A DNA stretch of 64,000 nt, taken from JANQNX01 sp040217095 (GTDB lineage Bacteria > Pseudomonadota > Gammaproteobacteria > Eutrophobiales > Eutrophobiaceae). A program made the position numbers and the translations under genes. Below the pieces are notes generated by a model. The model did no database searches. It saw nothing but the letters and a program-made list of their open reading frames with translations, and was not told the origin of the DNA. Positions within the stretch are counted from its first letter, which is position 1, and each line of letters begins with the position of its first letter. Of this stretch, positions 37,275 to 46,173 are shown one piece after another. The stretch lies in assembly GCA_965229565.1 (NCBI GenBank), contig OZ245888.1, positions 620,001 to 684,000 on the forward strand, written 5' to 3'.

Positions 37275-38639
37275 CTACTCGCCTGCAATCGTCATGTTCT
37301 CGATCAAGACTGAACCACAGCGAGTGTTGCCGCGTGTGTCCACATCATTACCTACCTGGGCTATGTGCATGTACATGTCCTTTAGGTTACCTGCCACGGT
37401 AATCTCTTCAACCGGGTAGGCCAGCTCGCCGTTTTCAACCCAGAACCCGGAGGCGCCGCGAGAGTAGTCGCCGGTGACCTGGTTAACACCGAAACCAATC
37501 ATGTCAGTGATAAGCAAACCTGTGCCCATGTCTTTTAACATTTTCTCAAGGTTATTAGGCCCGGGTTCTATTACCAGGTTATGTACACCGCCGGCGTTGG
37601 CCGTGGTCTGCATACCCAGGCGCCTGGCCGAGTAACCGCTGAGTACATACTCCTGTAATACACCATCGCTGATGATCTGGCGCTCACGCGTGGCAACGCC
37701 ATCATTATCGAACGGTGCACTACCAAGGGCCTTCTTGATGTGCGGGTGTTCACCAATGTTGATATGGTCGGCAAAGATCTGCTGCCCCTTCTTGTCCAGC
37801 AGGAAACTGGCACGTCGGTAAAGACTGCTGCCGGATATCGCCGATATCAGTGCAGAGAACAAGCCGGACGCCACCGGGGCCTCGAAGATGACGGGTGCCT
37901 GGCGTGTTCCGAGCTTGCGCGAACCCAGTCGACTAACGGTACGCTGCGCTGCCTCGCGACTGATTCCCTTGATGTCCTGTAAATCCTGGTGGTCGCGCGT
38001 TTTGCTGTACCAGCCATCCCGTTGCATGCCGCTACCGTCTTTCGCAATCATGGTGCAATCGATACTGTGCACTGACCAGTCCCAGCCATTAATAAAACCG
38101 TGGCTGTTGCCGTACAGGGTGATGCCGGAATAAGTGCTGACGACAGTACCATCGGCGTTGGTAATGCGCTTGTCCTCGTCAAAGGCAAGCTGTTCACATT
38201 CTTTGGCCGTCTCGATCGCCTGTTCGGGCGAGATTGACCAGGGGTGGAAGAGATCAAGATCGGGAATATCTTTGGCCATTTCACCTGCATCCACCAGGCC
38301 GGCATACTTGTCATGACTGGCATAGACGGCAATGCTGTGTGCAGCAGTCACGGTTTTCTCCAACGCTGCCTTGCTAAAGTCCGAGGTGCTGGCGCTGCCT
38401 TTTTGGCCATTGACATACAGCGTTACGCTCAGACCCTTGTCACGTTCGAATTCGAGCTTGTCGATCTCGCCCATACGCACGTTGGCGGACAGTCCCGCCC
38501 CGGCACCGATATCGGCTTCCGCGGCGGTGGCACCAAGGGTTTTGGCCTGTTTCAGTACAATATCAATGATAGCGACCAGTTCGTCGCGCTTGGCATTGAG
38601 GCTTGTTGTGCTTATTGCTTCCATATTGGTCGTTAACAT
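37275..38639 (-). CDS. pmbA: TldE/PmbA metalloprotease subunit
   Basis: Partner of TldD in the heterodimeric protease that matures microcins and degrades the CcdA antitoxin. 454 aa. Signatures GLSVTLYVNGQKGSASTSD, ISGSSLYRRASFLLDKKG and the C-terminal GDYSRGASGFWVENGELAYPVEEITVAGNL are characteristic. No tldD in the window. Divergent from uvrD. Confidence 0.95.
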   Translation of the reverse strand: MLTTNMEAISTTSLNAKRDELVAIIDIVLKQAKTLGATAAEADIGAGAGLSANVRMGEIDKLEFERDKGLSVTLYVNGQKGSASTSDFSKAALEKTVTAAHSIAVYASHDKYAGLVDAGEMAKDIPDLDLFHPWSISPEQAIETAKECEQLAFDEDKRITNADGTVVSTYSGITLYGNSHGFINGWDWSVHSIDCTMIAKDGSGMQRDGWYSKTRDHQDLQDIKGISREAAQRTVSRLGSRKLGTRQAPVIFEAPVASGLFSALISAISGSSLYRRASFLLDKKGQQIFADHINIGEHPHIKKALGSAPFDNDGVATRERQIISDGVLQEYVLSGYSARRLGMQTTANAGGVHNLVIEPGPNNLEKMLKDMGTGLLITDMIGFGVNQVTGDYSRGASGFWVENGELAYPVEEITVAGNLKDMYMHIAQVGNDVDTRGNTRCGSVLIENMTIAGE

Positions 38640-38728
38640 AGCGGGCGAAAACGAGACAGTCTAGCATTCAGGACTGTCTGCGTGCGTGTCAATTTAATAG
38701 TCTGATACATTTGCGTACAATCTGTTCC

Positions 38729-40894
38729 ATGGATGTATCCCATATTCTCGATTCCCTGAACAGCGAACAGCGTGAGGCCGTGGCCGCCGATGCCGGCAAC
38801 AAGCTGGTATTGGCAGGGGCAGGCAGTGGCAAAACGCGTGTGCTGGTGCATCGCATTGCCTGGTATATCGAAACCGGGCAGGCATCGCCCTACAGTATCC
38901 TGGCAGTGACTTTTACCAACAAGGCAGCCGCGGAGATGCGGGGACGCATTGAGAGGCTGCTGGGACAATCCATCAAGGGCATGTGGGTCGGCACCTTTCA
39001 TGGCCTGGCCCACCGGTTCCTGCGCGCCCACTGGCAGGAGGCGGGCTTGCCCGAGAGTTTCCAGATACTGGATAGCGAGGACCAGTTTCGGTTGTTGCGC
39101 CGTGTAATTCGTGACATGCAACTGGATACTGATGCTTATCCACCGCGCGAGGCGCAGTGGTTTATCAATGCCAGGAAAGATGATGGCCTGCGACCGGAAA
39201 AGATCGACGATCATGGTGATGTGACAACGGCGCAGATGATTCGTATCTACAAGACCTACCAGGATAGTTGCGAACGTTCCGGCCTGGTCGACTTTGCCGA
39301 ATTATTATTGCGCACGTTTGAACTGTTTCGCGATCACGCAGCCATTCGTGAACACTATCAACAACGTTTTCGGCACGTGCTGGTTGATGAATTCCAGGAT
39401 ACCAATGCCCTGCAGTATACCTGGTTGCGGCTACTGGTCGGGGACAATAACACCCTGTTCGCGGTTGGTGATGATGACCAGTCGATCTATAGCTGGCGTG
39501 GTGCCCGCGTGGAAAACATGCAGGCCTTCGAACAGGACTTCAGGAATGTAACCCTGTTAAAGCTACAGCAAAACTACCGTTCAACGGCGACGATATTGAA
39601 GGCCGCCAACAAGCTCATTGCCAATAATAATGCCCGGCTCGGCAAGGATCTCTGGACCGAGGGAGAAGATGGCGATCGTGTTGGCGTTTACATGGCCTAT
39701 AACGAAACCGACGAGGCGCGTTACGTGGTAGACCAGATCCGGTCCGCGCCAGAACAGGGTAAGGCCTATAACGACTACGCCATCCTGTATCGAACCAGTG
39801 CCCAGTCCCGTGTGATTGAAGAGGCGCTGATGCGTGAACAGATCCCTTACCGCGTTTATGGTGGTATGCGCTTCTATGAACGTGCCGAGATCAAGGACGC
39901 GCTCGCCTATGTTCGGCTTGCCCGTTACCCTGATGATGATGCCTCGTTCGAGCGGATCGTGAACACGCCCACGCGTGGTATTGGTAATCGCACCATCGAT
40001 GAACTGCGCCAGGTCGCGCGTAAGGACCAGTCTTCCCTGTGGCAGGCGGCTGAACACATGGTGCAGCACAAGTTATTAAGCGCCCGTGCACTGAACGCCC
40101 TCGAGCAGTTCCTGCAATTGATCAGGCGTATGCAACAGTCACAGGCAGACAGTGCCCTGAACGAACACCTTGATAAGGTCATCAAGCTTAGCGGCCTGAT
40201 CGAGCACTTTAAAAAAGAAAAGGGTGAAAAGGGCAAGGCCAGGATTGAGAACCTGGAAGAACTGGTCACAGCCGCGCAGGAATTCGAGATCGGCGATGAC
40301 GAGGAACTGGCCGAGATGGATGCCCTGTCGGCATTCCTGGCACATGCGGCACTTGAGTCCGGGGAGACCCAGGCCAGCGAGGCTTCTGACTTTGTCCACC
40401 TGATGACGCTGCATTCAGCCAAGGGCCTGGAGTTTAACGACGTGTTCCTGGTGGGTATGGAAGAAGGCCTGTTTCCGCACCAGCGCAGCAGCGAAGACCT
40501 GGTGCAGCTGGAAGAAGAGCGTCGTCTTTGTTATGTGGGGATCACGCGGGCGCAGCAGCGCCTGACCCTGACCCATGCCCAGCACCGCCGCCTGTACGGT
40601 TCGGATTCCTATCCGCAACCTTCGCGATTTATCGACGAGATCCCGGTGGAACTGCGTAGCGAAATTCGTTTGGGCGGCAGTATGTCGGAATCTTTTTTTT
40701 CCCGGCAGGAATCTTCCTCTTCGGACAAAAATGGCGGACTCTCGCTGGGGCAGCGCGTATCACATGCCAAGTTTGGTGAAGGTGTGGTATTGAACCTTGA
40801 GGGGAGTGGCGGGCATATGCGTATCCAGGTGAACTTTGAACATTCGGGATGCAAGTGGTTAGTCGCTGCCTATGCCAACCTGCAGCCAGCGTAA
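38729..40894 (+). CDS. uvrD: DNA helicase II UvrD
   Basis: SF1A 3'-5' helicase for nucleotide excision and mismatch repair, 721 aa. Motif I GAGSGKT, motif II VDEFQDTN, motif III VGDDDQSIYSWRGA, motif IV/V HSAKGLEF, motif VI VGITRAQQ, and a C-terminal SH3-like domain (GQRVSHAKFGEGVVLNLEG). ATG at 38729 gives MDVSHILDSLN, the usual UvrD N-terminus; a TTG at 38711 is also in frame. Confidence 0.97.
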   Translation: MDVSHILDSLNSEQREAVAADAGNKLVLAGAGSGKTRVLVHRIAWYIETGQASPYSILAVTFTNKAAAEMRGRIERLLGQSIKGMWVGTFHGLAHRFLRAHWQEAGLPESFQILDSEDQFRLLRRVIRDMQLDTDAYPPREAQWFINARKDDGLRPEKIDDHGDVTTAQMIRIYKTYQDSCERSGLVDFAELLLRTFELFRDHAAIREHYQQRFRHVLVDEFQDTNALQYTWLRLLVGDNNTLFAVGDDDQSIYSWRGARVENMQAFEQDFRNVTLLKLQQNYRSTATILKAANKLIANNNARLGKDLWTEGEDGDRVGVYMAYNETDEARYVVDQIRSAPEQGKAYNDYAILYRTSAQSRVIEEALMREQIPYRVYGGMRFYERAEIKDALAYVRLARYPDDDASFERIVNTPTRGIGNRTIDELRQVARKDQSSLWQAAEHMVQHKLLSARALNALEQFLQLIRRMQQSQADSALNEHLDKVIKLSGLIEHFKKEKGEKGKARIENLEELVTAAQEFEIGDDEELAEMDALSAFLAHAALESGETQASEASDFVHLMTLHSAKGLEFNDVFLVGMEEGLFPHQRSSEDLVQLEEERRLCYVGITRAQQRLTLTHAQHRRLYGSDSYPQPSRFIDEIPVELRSEIRLGGSMSESFFSRQESSSSDKNGGLSLGQRVSHAKFGEGVVLNLEGSGGHMRIQVNFEHSGCKWLVAAYANLQPA

Positions 40895-40978
40895 AATGCA
40901 CTTTTTCCGCGATTACTTTGTCAGTGTCGTGCTCGAATCCTCATGTATTATCTATACATTCCGGTTCTGTGCGCGCCA

Positions 40979-41119
40979 CTTCCGCGTACTCACGAAAAAA
41001 TTTCGATTTTTCGAATTGTTACTGAAGAGTGGTTTTAGGATGCTCATTAACGTGTTAGTCAACTCCGCTTCTCAAAGACCTCGCGCCGCGTACTCGGAAA
41101 AACTAATTCATGCCCTCTA
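40979..41119 (+). repeat. Tandem repeat, copy 1 (141 bp)
   Basis: Starts CTTCCGCGTACTCACG and ends in CCCTCTA. It aligns with copy 2 with a modest number of substitutions, mostly in the second half. An internal hairpin cgaaaaa/tttttcg (7 bp) is conserved in both copies. Not matched to any known element. The whole gap 40895-41310 contains no supported gene. Confidence 0.7.
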
Positions 41120-41146
41120 TGGCAAAGTCTGGCTTTGCGTGCGAAT

Positions 41147-41284
41147 CTTCCGCGTACTCACGAAAAAATTACGATTTTTCGAATTGTTACTGAAGAGTGG
41201 TTTCAGGATACTCATTGACTTCGTGTCAACTCCGCGCCTCAAAACGTCACGCCTCGTATCCGGAAAAAATTTCTCATTCCTCTA
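41147..41284 (+). repeat. Tandem repeat, copy 2 (138 bp)
   Basis: Second copy of the repeat, starting 168 bp after copy 1 with a 27-bp spacer. Ends 26 nt before the TRAP binding protein start, so it may lie in that gene's leader or promoter region. Confidence 0.7.
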
Positions 41285-41310
41285 CTAACGAATAGATAAG
41301 AATTTTAACT

Positions 41311-42429
41311 ATGTACAAATTAAAACAAGTTTTATTTGTAACGATTGTATTTGTTAGCGCTTTGCTTTCAGGTTGTGATGGCAAGCCGTTGATCGATGTC
41401 GGTGCGCCCGGTGTTGCGGCTGTGACGTCGGACGAAGTATTCAAGTGGAAGATGGTCACGACCTGGCCGGCCAATTTTCCGATCTTCCAGGAAGGTGCCA
41501 TCAAGTTTGCCAATGACGTGCGCACCATGAGTAACGGGCGGCTGGATGTCCAGGTGTATGCCGGCGATGAATTGGTGCCGGCATTGCAGGTGTTTGAGGC
41601 CGTGTCGCAAGGCATGGTCGAGATGGGGCACGGCTCGCCGTATTACTGGGCCGGAGTGGTGCCGGCCGCACAGTTCTTCTCCTCGGTCCCGTTTGGTATG
41701 ACGGCCAAGGGGATGAATGCCTGGCTTTACAACGGTGGCGGCCTTGAGTTGTGGCAGGAGATCTACGAGCCCTTCAACGTGGTGCCGTTCCCCATGGGCA
41801 ATACCGGTCTGCAAATGGGCGGCTGGTTTAACAAGAAGATCGAATCCATTGAAGACATCAAGGGCCTGCGCATGCGTATTCCCGGGCTGGGCGGCAAGGT
41901 ATTCAAAAAGGCCGGCGGCAACCCGGTATTGATGTCGGGTGCCGAGATCTATACCGCGCTGGAGCGCGGCACGCTTGATGCGACCGAATGGGTAGCTCCG
42001 TATCATGACATGCGGCTGGGGTTGAACAGGGCGGCGAGTTATTACTATTACCCTGGCTGGCACGAGCCGGGTACCGCTTTCGAATTGATGATTAATGCCA
42101 GCAAGTGGGCATTGCTGGGTCCGGACCTGAAAAAGATCGTTGAAGTCGCAGCAGCGGCGACCAGTGAATGGATCTACGCGCAGATGGAATACCGCAACCA
42201 GCTGGCGCTGCAGGAACTCAGGACCAAGAGCAACGTTGAAATACTGCCTTTTCCGGATGACGTGATCGCCATATTCCGGGAAACCACGAGGGCTACGTTA
42301 CTGGAAGAGGCGGCGGCCAACCCGGACTTCAAGCGGGTCTATGATGCCTACGAGGCCTTCCGTAGCAGCTATGAAAAATGGAACGACCTGGCTGACGAGG
42401 CCTACTCCAGGGCATTACAGGAGCAATAA
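41311..42429 (+). CDS. TRAP transporter solute-binding protein (DctP family), lipoprotein
   Basis: 372-aa extracytoplasmic binding protein. The signal sequence ends in a lipobox-like LLSGC (Cys about residue 22), so it is membrane anchored. WKMVTTWPANFPIFQEG, RLDVQVYAGDELVPALQVFEAVSQG, GLRMRIPGLGGKVF and WVAPYHDM match TRAP DctP proteins, closest in style to the alpha-keto-acid/TakP-like group. No DctQ or DctM membrane gene follows, so the transporter partner must lie elsewhere. Ligand unknown. Confidence 0.87.
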   Translation: MYKLKQVLFVTIVFVSALLSGCDGKPLIDVGAPGVAAVTSDEVFKWKMVTTWPANFPIFQEGAIKFANDVRTMSNGRLDVQVYAGDELVPALQVFEAVSQGMVEMGHGSPYYWAGVVPAAQFFSSVPFGMTAKGMNAWLYNGGGLELWQEIYEPFNVVPFPMGNTGLQMGGWFNKKIESIEDIKGLRMRIPGLGGKVFKKAGGNPVLMSGAEIYTALERGTLDATEWVAPYHDMRLGLNRAASYYYYPGWHEPGTAFELMINASKWALLGPDLKKIVEVAAAATSEWIYAQMEYRNQLALQELRTKSNVEILPFPDDVIAIFRETTRATLLEEAAANPDFKRVYDAYEAFRSSYEKWNDLADEAYSRALQEQ

Positions 42430-42450
42430 AAAAGAGCCTTGCGGCCCTTT
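42430..42450 (-). terminator. Bidirectional-looking terminator between TRAP protein and cytochrome c5 genes
   Basis: On the minus strand AAAGGGCC-gcaa-GGCTCTTTTTT forms an 8-bp stem with one G-U pair, a GNRA-type loop and a run of T, placed about 20 nt after the cytochrome stop. On the plus strand the same hairpin has one A-C mismatch. Confidence 0.65.
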
Positions 42451-42470
42451 ATATTCCATTTCCACAGGAG

Positions 42471-42989
42471 TTACTGCACGGCTTCAAGCATGTAATCGAC
42501 GGCGGCCTTGACCTCGTCATCACTCAGGGCCGGGTTGCCGCCCCTGGCTGGCATCATGCCCATATCGCCCATGAAGCCATTAATGGCGTGGTCGTACAGG
42601 GTATCGATGCCCTTGGCAATACGCGGCTCCCATGCTGCCTTGTCATCAATTTGAGGCATCATCGCCGCCATGGCGGGCATTCCATGGCAGTTCTTGCATA
42701 AACCGTTGAACACCTCCTCACCACTCTTCGCCCCACCGGCAGCTGCTCCAGCCGTGTCAGCCGCCGCAACTACCATCTCTTCTTCCGCGGCCGCTTCTTC
42801 ACCGGCAACAACAACCTGGCCGACCGGTTTGGTAATTTCAGCGATCTTTTCGGCTCGCTTGTCATCAGTTGCCGTGTCCCCGGGATTGACAATTGTTGCT
42901 GCAATAAAAAAGACAATCATCATCACGGCGATGCCACCCACTACCAGTGAAAAATTCCTGAAAAATACCTTATCTTGTTCCTGACTCAT
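42471..42989 (-). CDS. Cytochrome c5 family protein, membrane-anchored
   Basis: 172 aa. One N-terminal helix (about 14-34) anchors it to the inner membrane; an Ala/Glu/Val-rich linker (about 60-90) follows, then a c5-type domain with the heme motif CKNCH (C98-H102) and a Met-rich ligand loop (DMGMMPARGG). Likely an electron shuttle in respiration. Confidence 0.92.
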   Translation of the reverse strand: MSQEQDKVFFRNFSLVVGGIAVMMIVFFIAATIVNPGDTATDDKRAEKIAEITKPVGQVVVAGEEAAAEEEMVVAAADTAGAAAGGAKSGEEVFNGLCKNCHGMPAMAAMMPQIDDKAAWEPRIAKGIDTLYDHAINGFMGDMGMMPARGGNPALSDDEVKAAVDYMLEAVQ

Positions 42990-43084
42990 ACATCTGTCCC
43001 CAATGCTAATTCGTTCTTATAGTAGAAAGATTTGAAGTATACCTATTGTGCCCGGAGCAGGAAACTATAACGCTAATGGCATGG

Positions 43085-43930
43085 CTAGACGGCCTGCTTG
43101 TATTGCTGCAGTGGGAACAGTGCCACGGCCTCTTCAAACAGCTGTTCCGCTTGTCCGCGTACCGCATCGTAATCCAGCCTGTTGATGCCGCATAGTTCAA
43201 GTGTCTTTAGATCGATAATGGAAGGAAACAGGTCCTCGTCGGGATGCAGGCGTGAAGAGCAATAGATAATGGCGGCCTCGATATTCAGTGACGGACTCAA
43301 TTCGGGACAATTCTGGTAGCGTACGGGTGTGACAATGGTTTCGGGCAAGGACCAGCTATCCAGTACGTCGCCGCCAAGTTCACCAAAGTCAAAGCCGAAG
43401 GTAGAGCGTTCGTACAGGTGCAGGGGATGGCCCGTTTTTTCATGTTGTTGCAATACCCGTTGCATCAGTTGGGGCTCTTTCACACACATCACCATGTGCC
43501 CAATGTCAGCAAGCAGGCCGGTTATAAAATGCCGGGCGCAGTCCTGCAAGTGCAGTGCCTCTGCCGTGGCCTGCGCCACGGAGGCACGCAGCAGTGATTT
43601 CCGCCAGAAACAAACGAGATCGTAATCAACGTTATAAATACCCTTGAAGGCATGCGCCAGGGAAGTGGCAAGAATAATATCGTGTGTGGCCCGGGTACCC
43701 ATGACAGTCATTGCCCGCGTCAGGTTATCTATCCTGGCGACATGGCCGTAGATGGCACTGTTTGCTACCTTCAACAGGCGTGCAGTCATTGCGGGATCAT
43801 TGCTAATCAGCTTAGCGACTGTATCAATACCGGTGTCCGGGTCATCCAGGGCGTCCTTAACCCTGAGATACACCTCCGGTAATGCCAATAGCTGGTTGGA
43901 CTCAATTACATAATCTTTGGTTTCCGGCAC
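43085..43930 (-). CDS. HDOD domain protein
   Basis: 281 aa. The HDOD fold is recognised from LPEVYLRVKDALDDPDTGIDTVAKLIS, ARLLKVANSAIYG, and the degenerate HD-like ADIGHMVM. HDOD proteins are signalling scaffolds without proven hydrolase activity. No other domain. Divergent from the epimerase-like gene across 165 bp with no evident structure. Confidence 0.88.
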   Translation of the reverse strand: MPETKDYVIESNQLLALPEVYLRVKDALDDPDTGIDTVAKLISNDPAMTARLLKVANSAIYGHVARIDNLTRAMTVMGTRATHDIILATSLAHAFKGIYNVDYDLVCFWRKSLLRASVAQATAEALHLQDCARHFITGLLADIGHMVMCVKEPQLMQRVLQQHEKTGHPLHLYERSTFGFDFGELGGDVLDSWSLPETIVTPVRYQNCPELSPSLNIEAAIIYCSSRLHPDEDLFPSIIDLKTLELCGINRLDYDAVRGQAEQLFEEAVALFPLQQYKQAV

Positions 43931-44095
43931 GACTTATACCTCCATGTCATATAGCGGCAACTTCTTGTTAGAAATTTAATATACACGGTTCATGCCAGTT
44001 TCAATTATTTCAGTCGTCCAGGCAGTAAAGTGTAAGATAAGCAGGCGCTTGGCCCGGAAGTGGCCATGTCTGTTAACTAATCCGATAAAGGTCAT

Positions 44096-44917
44096 ATGAC
44101 AAATATCCGACACTTGATCATCGGCAATGGCTACCTGGGGAGCAGGCTCTGCAATAAACTTGCTGCTGGTAATGCCTGGTATAGCCATCGTTCGCTTGCC
44201 ACAGCAACAGGGCAGGAAAAAGCCGCGCTGATCATTGATGTCAATACGCCGGAAACCTGGGAGGCACTGTCTACCATCCGAGGAGAGGCTGAGCTGGTTG
44301 CGTATATGCTGATCCCGCCGAGCCGGATCGATGTTGCCGTCCTGCCGCAATTTCTCGACAGGCTGGACCGGTTGCCACTGAAACGCCGCATCCTGGCATC
44401 GTCTACCGTGGTTTACGGACAGGCCGAACGCGTGGTTGATGCAGATAGCGAAGTGATCATCGATAGTAAGCGCGCACACAGGCAACATGATATCGAGCAG
44501 GCCTGGATGCAGGCCGACCATGCGTGCGTGGTGCGCCTGGCCGGTATCTATGGGCCGGGGCGCGTGATTGGACTGCAGACAGTCAGGGACAAGCAGGTTA
44601 TTAATGGTGCTGCCGAGGCCTGGTTGAACCTGATACACGTGGATGACGCGGCGACACTATTACTCGCGATTGCGGAGTTGCCGGTTGCGGCTGACTATGA
44701 GCTGGGCTGTGATGGCGTACCGATTAAGCGGCGTGACTACTATGGCATGCTGGCCGAATTGTTGCAGCAGCCAGCACCCGGGTTTGCGTCAGGACCGTCG
44801 GCACAAAATCGAGGTCGCTGTTGTACTAACGAGTTGACCGTGGCACGTACCGGCTGGCTTCCCAGGCATACCGATATACGCCAGGTCGTAACCGATATCC
44901 TTGCCGGGACAACATGA
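44096..44917 (+). CDS. NAD(P)-dependent epimerase/dehydratase-like protein
   Basis: 273-aa short-chain dehydrogenase-like Rossmann protein. The nucleotide-binding loop is GNGYLGSRL (about 10-18), and ILASSTVVYGQ and VRLAGIYGPGR match the extended SDR pattern, but the catalytic YxxxK is not evident. Resembles YeeZ-type proteins of unknown substrate. Overlaps the amidotransferase gene by 4 nt. Confidence 0.8.
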   Translation: MTNIRHLIIGNGYLGSRLCNKLAAGNAWYSHRSLATATGQEKAALIIDVNTPETWEALSTIRGEAELVAYMLIPPSRIDVAVLPQFLDRLDRLPLKRRILASSTVVYGQAERVVDADSEVIIDSKRAHRQHDIEQAWMQADHACVVRLAGIYGPGRVIGLQTVRDKQVINGAAEAWLNLIHVDDAATLLLAIAELPVAADYELGCDGVPIKRRDYYGMLAELLQQPAPGFASGPSAQNRGRCCTNELTVARTGWLPRHTDIRQVVTDILAGTT

Positions 44918-45639
44918 GCAAAAAACAGATACTGGTGTTCCAGCACCTGCCGATAGAACACCCCGGTATCTTCCGTGACTTTATGCAACGGGACGCAATG
45001 AATTTGCACACGGTAGAGCTGGACAACGGGGATACCATCCCGCCGCTGGACCGGTTCGATGCCCTCTGGGTGATGGGCGGCCCCATGGATGTCTGGCAGG
45101 AACAGGAGTACCCGTGGCTGCGCGATGAGAAGCAGGCTATTCGCACCGCCGTCAATGAACTGGGTATGCCTTACCTCGGTATCTGTCTTGGCCACCAATT
45201 GCTGGCGGCGGCCCTGGGCGCCGAGGTGGGGCCCGGCCGTGCCGAGGTCGGGGTTATGCCGGTTGAGAAAACGGCTGCCGGTAAACAGAACCGTTTCCTG
45301 GCGGGACTACCAGTCAGCATGAACACGCTGCAGTGGCATTCAGCCGAGGTAAAACAGGTGCCGGATGGTTGCGAGGTGTTGGCTAGTTCAGCAGCGTGTG
45401 CAATCCAGGCACTGGCGCGTGGCAACCAGGTGCTGACCATGCAATACCATCAGGAAATCCTGGCGACAACGGTCGGAGACTGGAGTGCTATCCCTGAATA
45501 TAGCCAGGCACTGGAATCCAGTCTTGGTGAGGGTGCTGTCGACCGGCTGGCGCTGGACGTTAACATTGCGCTGCCGGAGTTGAATGAAACTGCGGCCGTT
45601 ATCTACAACAACTGGCGATCAGCCGCGTTTGCGGAATGA
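44914..45639 (+). CDS. Class I glutamine amidotransferase-like protein
   Basis: 241 aa. The nucleophile elbow YLGICLGHQLLA (about 86-97) with the catalytic Cys, and YHQEI with the catalytic His and Glu, complete the triad. This type is annotated as GMP synthase-like amidotransferase, often acting as gamma-glutamyl hydrolase or transferase. No synthetase domain follows, so ammonia donation to a partner is unproven. Its 3' end overlaps the convergent purE by 21 nt. Confidence 0.85.
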   Translation: MSKKQILVFQHLPIEHPGIFRDFMQRDAMNLHTVELDNGDTIPPLDRFDALWVMGGPMDVWQEQEYPWLRDEKQAIRTAVNELGMPYLGICLGHQLLAAALGAEVGPGRAEVGVMPVEKTAAGKQNRFLAGLPVSMNTLQWHSAEVKQVPDGCEVLASSAACAIQALARGNQVLTMQYHQEILATTVGDWSAIPEYSQALESSLGEGAVDRLALDVNIALPELNETAAVIYNNWRSAAFAE

Positions 45640-46173
45640 GTTGGTTTTCTTTTTTACCTTGTCGCGCTTTGCCAACTGGCTATTCAGGCTTTTATCCTTC
45701 TGGCGCGAGACAGCGCTGAGCTCTTTCTTGTAATCCGCCAACCTGGCCTGTAGGGATTTGTTACTGGTTGCGAGTATTTGAATTGCCAGCAACCCGGCGT
45801 TCTTGCCCCCACCAATGGCCACAGTGGCAACCGGTACGCCCCCGGGCATTTGTACGATTGAGAGTAATGAGTCCATTCCATCCAGTGCCGCGGATCGGAC
45901 TGGTACGCCGATGACTGGCAGGTTGGTGTGACTGGCGACCATGCCCGGCAGGTGGGCGGCACCGCCAGCGGCGGCAATGATGACACTAAGCCCCTTTTTT
46001 TCCGCATTACGCGCATAGCGGGCCATGTCATCGGGTGTCCTGTGTGCGGATACCACGTGCACCTCGCACTCGACAGAAAAGTGTTCGCAGATTTCCAGCG
46101 CCGGTTCCAGCGTTGGCCAGTCTGAGTCACTGCCCATGATGATGCCAATCTGTGCTGTCCTGTTCTTCTTCAT
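45619..46173 (-). CDS. purE: N5-carboxyaminoimidazole ribonucleotide mutase
   Basis: Purine synthesis step after PurK. 184 aa. GSDSDWPTLEPA, VSAHRTPD, AAGGAAHLPGMVA and the TVAIGGGKNAG region are diagnostic. About 20 extra lysine/arginine-rich residues at the C-terminus (KDKVKKKTNSFRKRG) extend past the usual end and overlap the neighbouring gene. Begins 4 nt inside the purK stop. Confidence 0.95.
   Translation of the reverse strand: MKKNRTAQIGIIMGSDSDWPTLEPALEICEHFSVECEVHVVSAHRTPDDMARYARNAEKKGLSVIIAAAGGAAHLPGMVASHTNLPVIGVPVRSAALDGMDSLLSIVQMPGGVPVATVAIGGGKNAGLLAIQILATSNKSLQARLADYKKELSAVSRQKDKSLNSQLAKRDKVKKKTNSFRKRG

Noticed and set aside
40872..41288. 138-codon plus-strand frame through the tandem repeat
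   Set aside because: It starts inside uvrD, spans two repeat copies and the spacer, and has no domain or ribosome site; the frame persists only because the repeat period is a multiple of three.
41368..42063. 231-codon minus-strand frame
   Set aside because: Antisense shadow of the TRAP binding protein gene.
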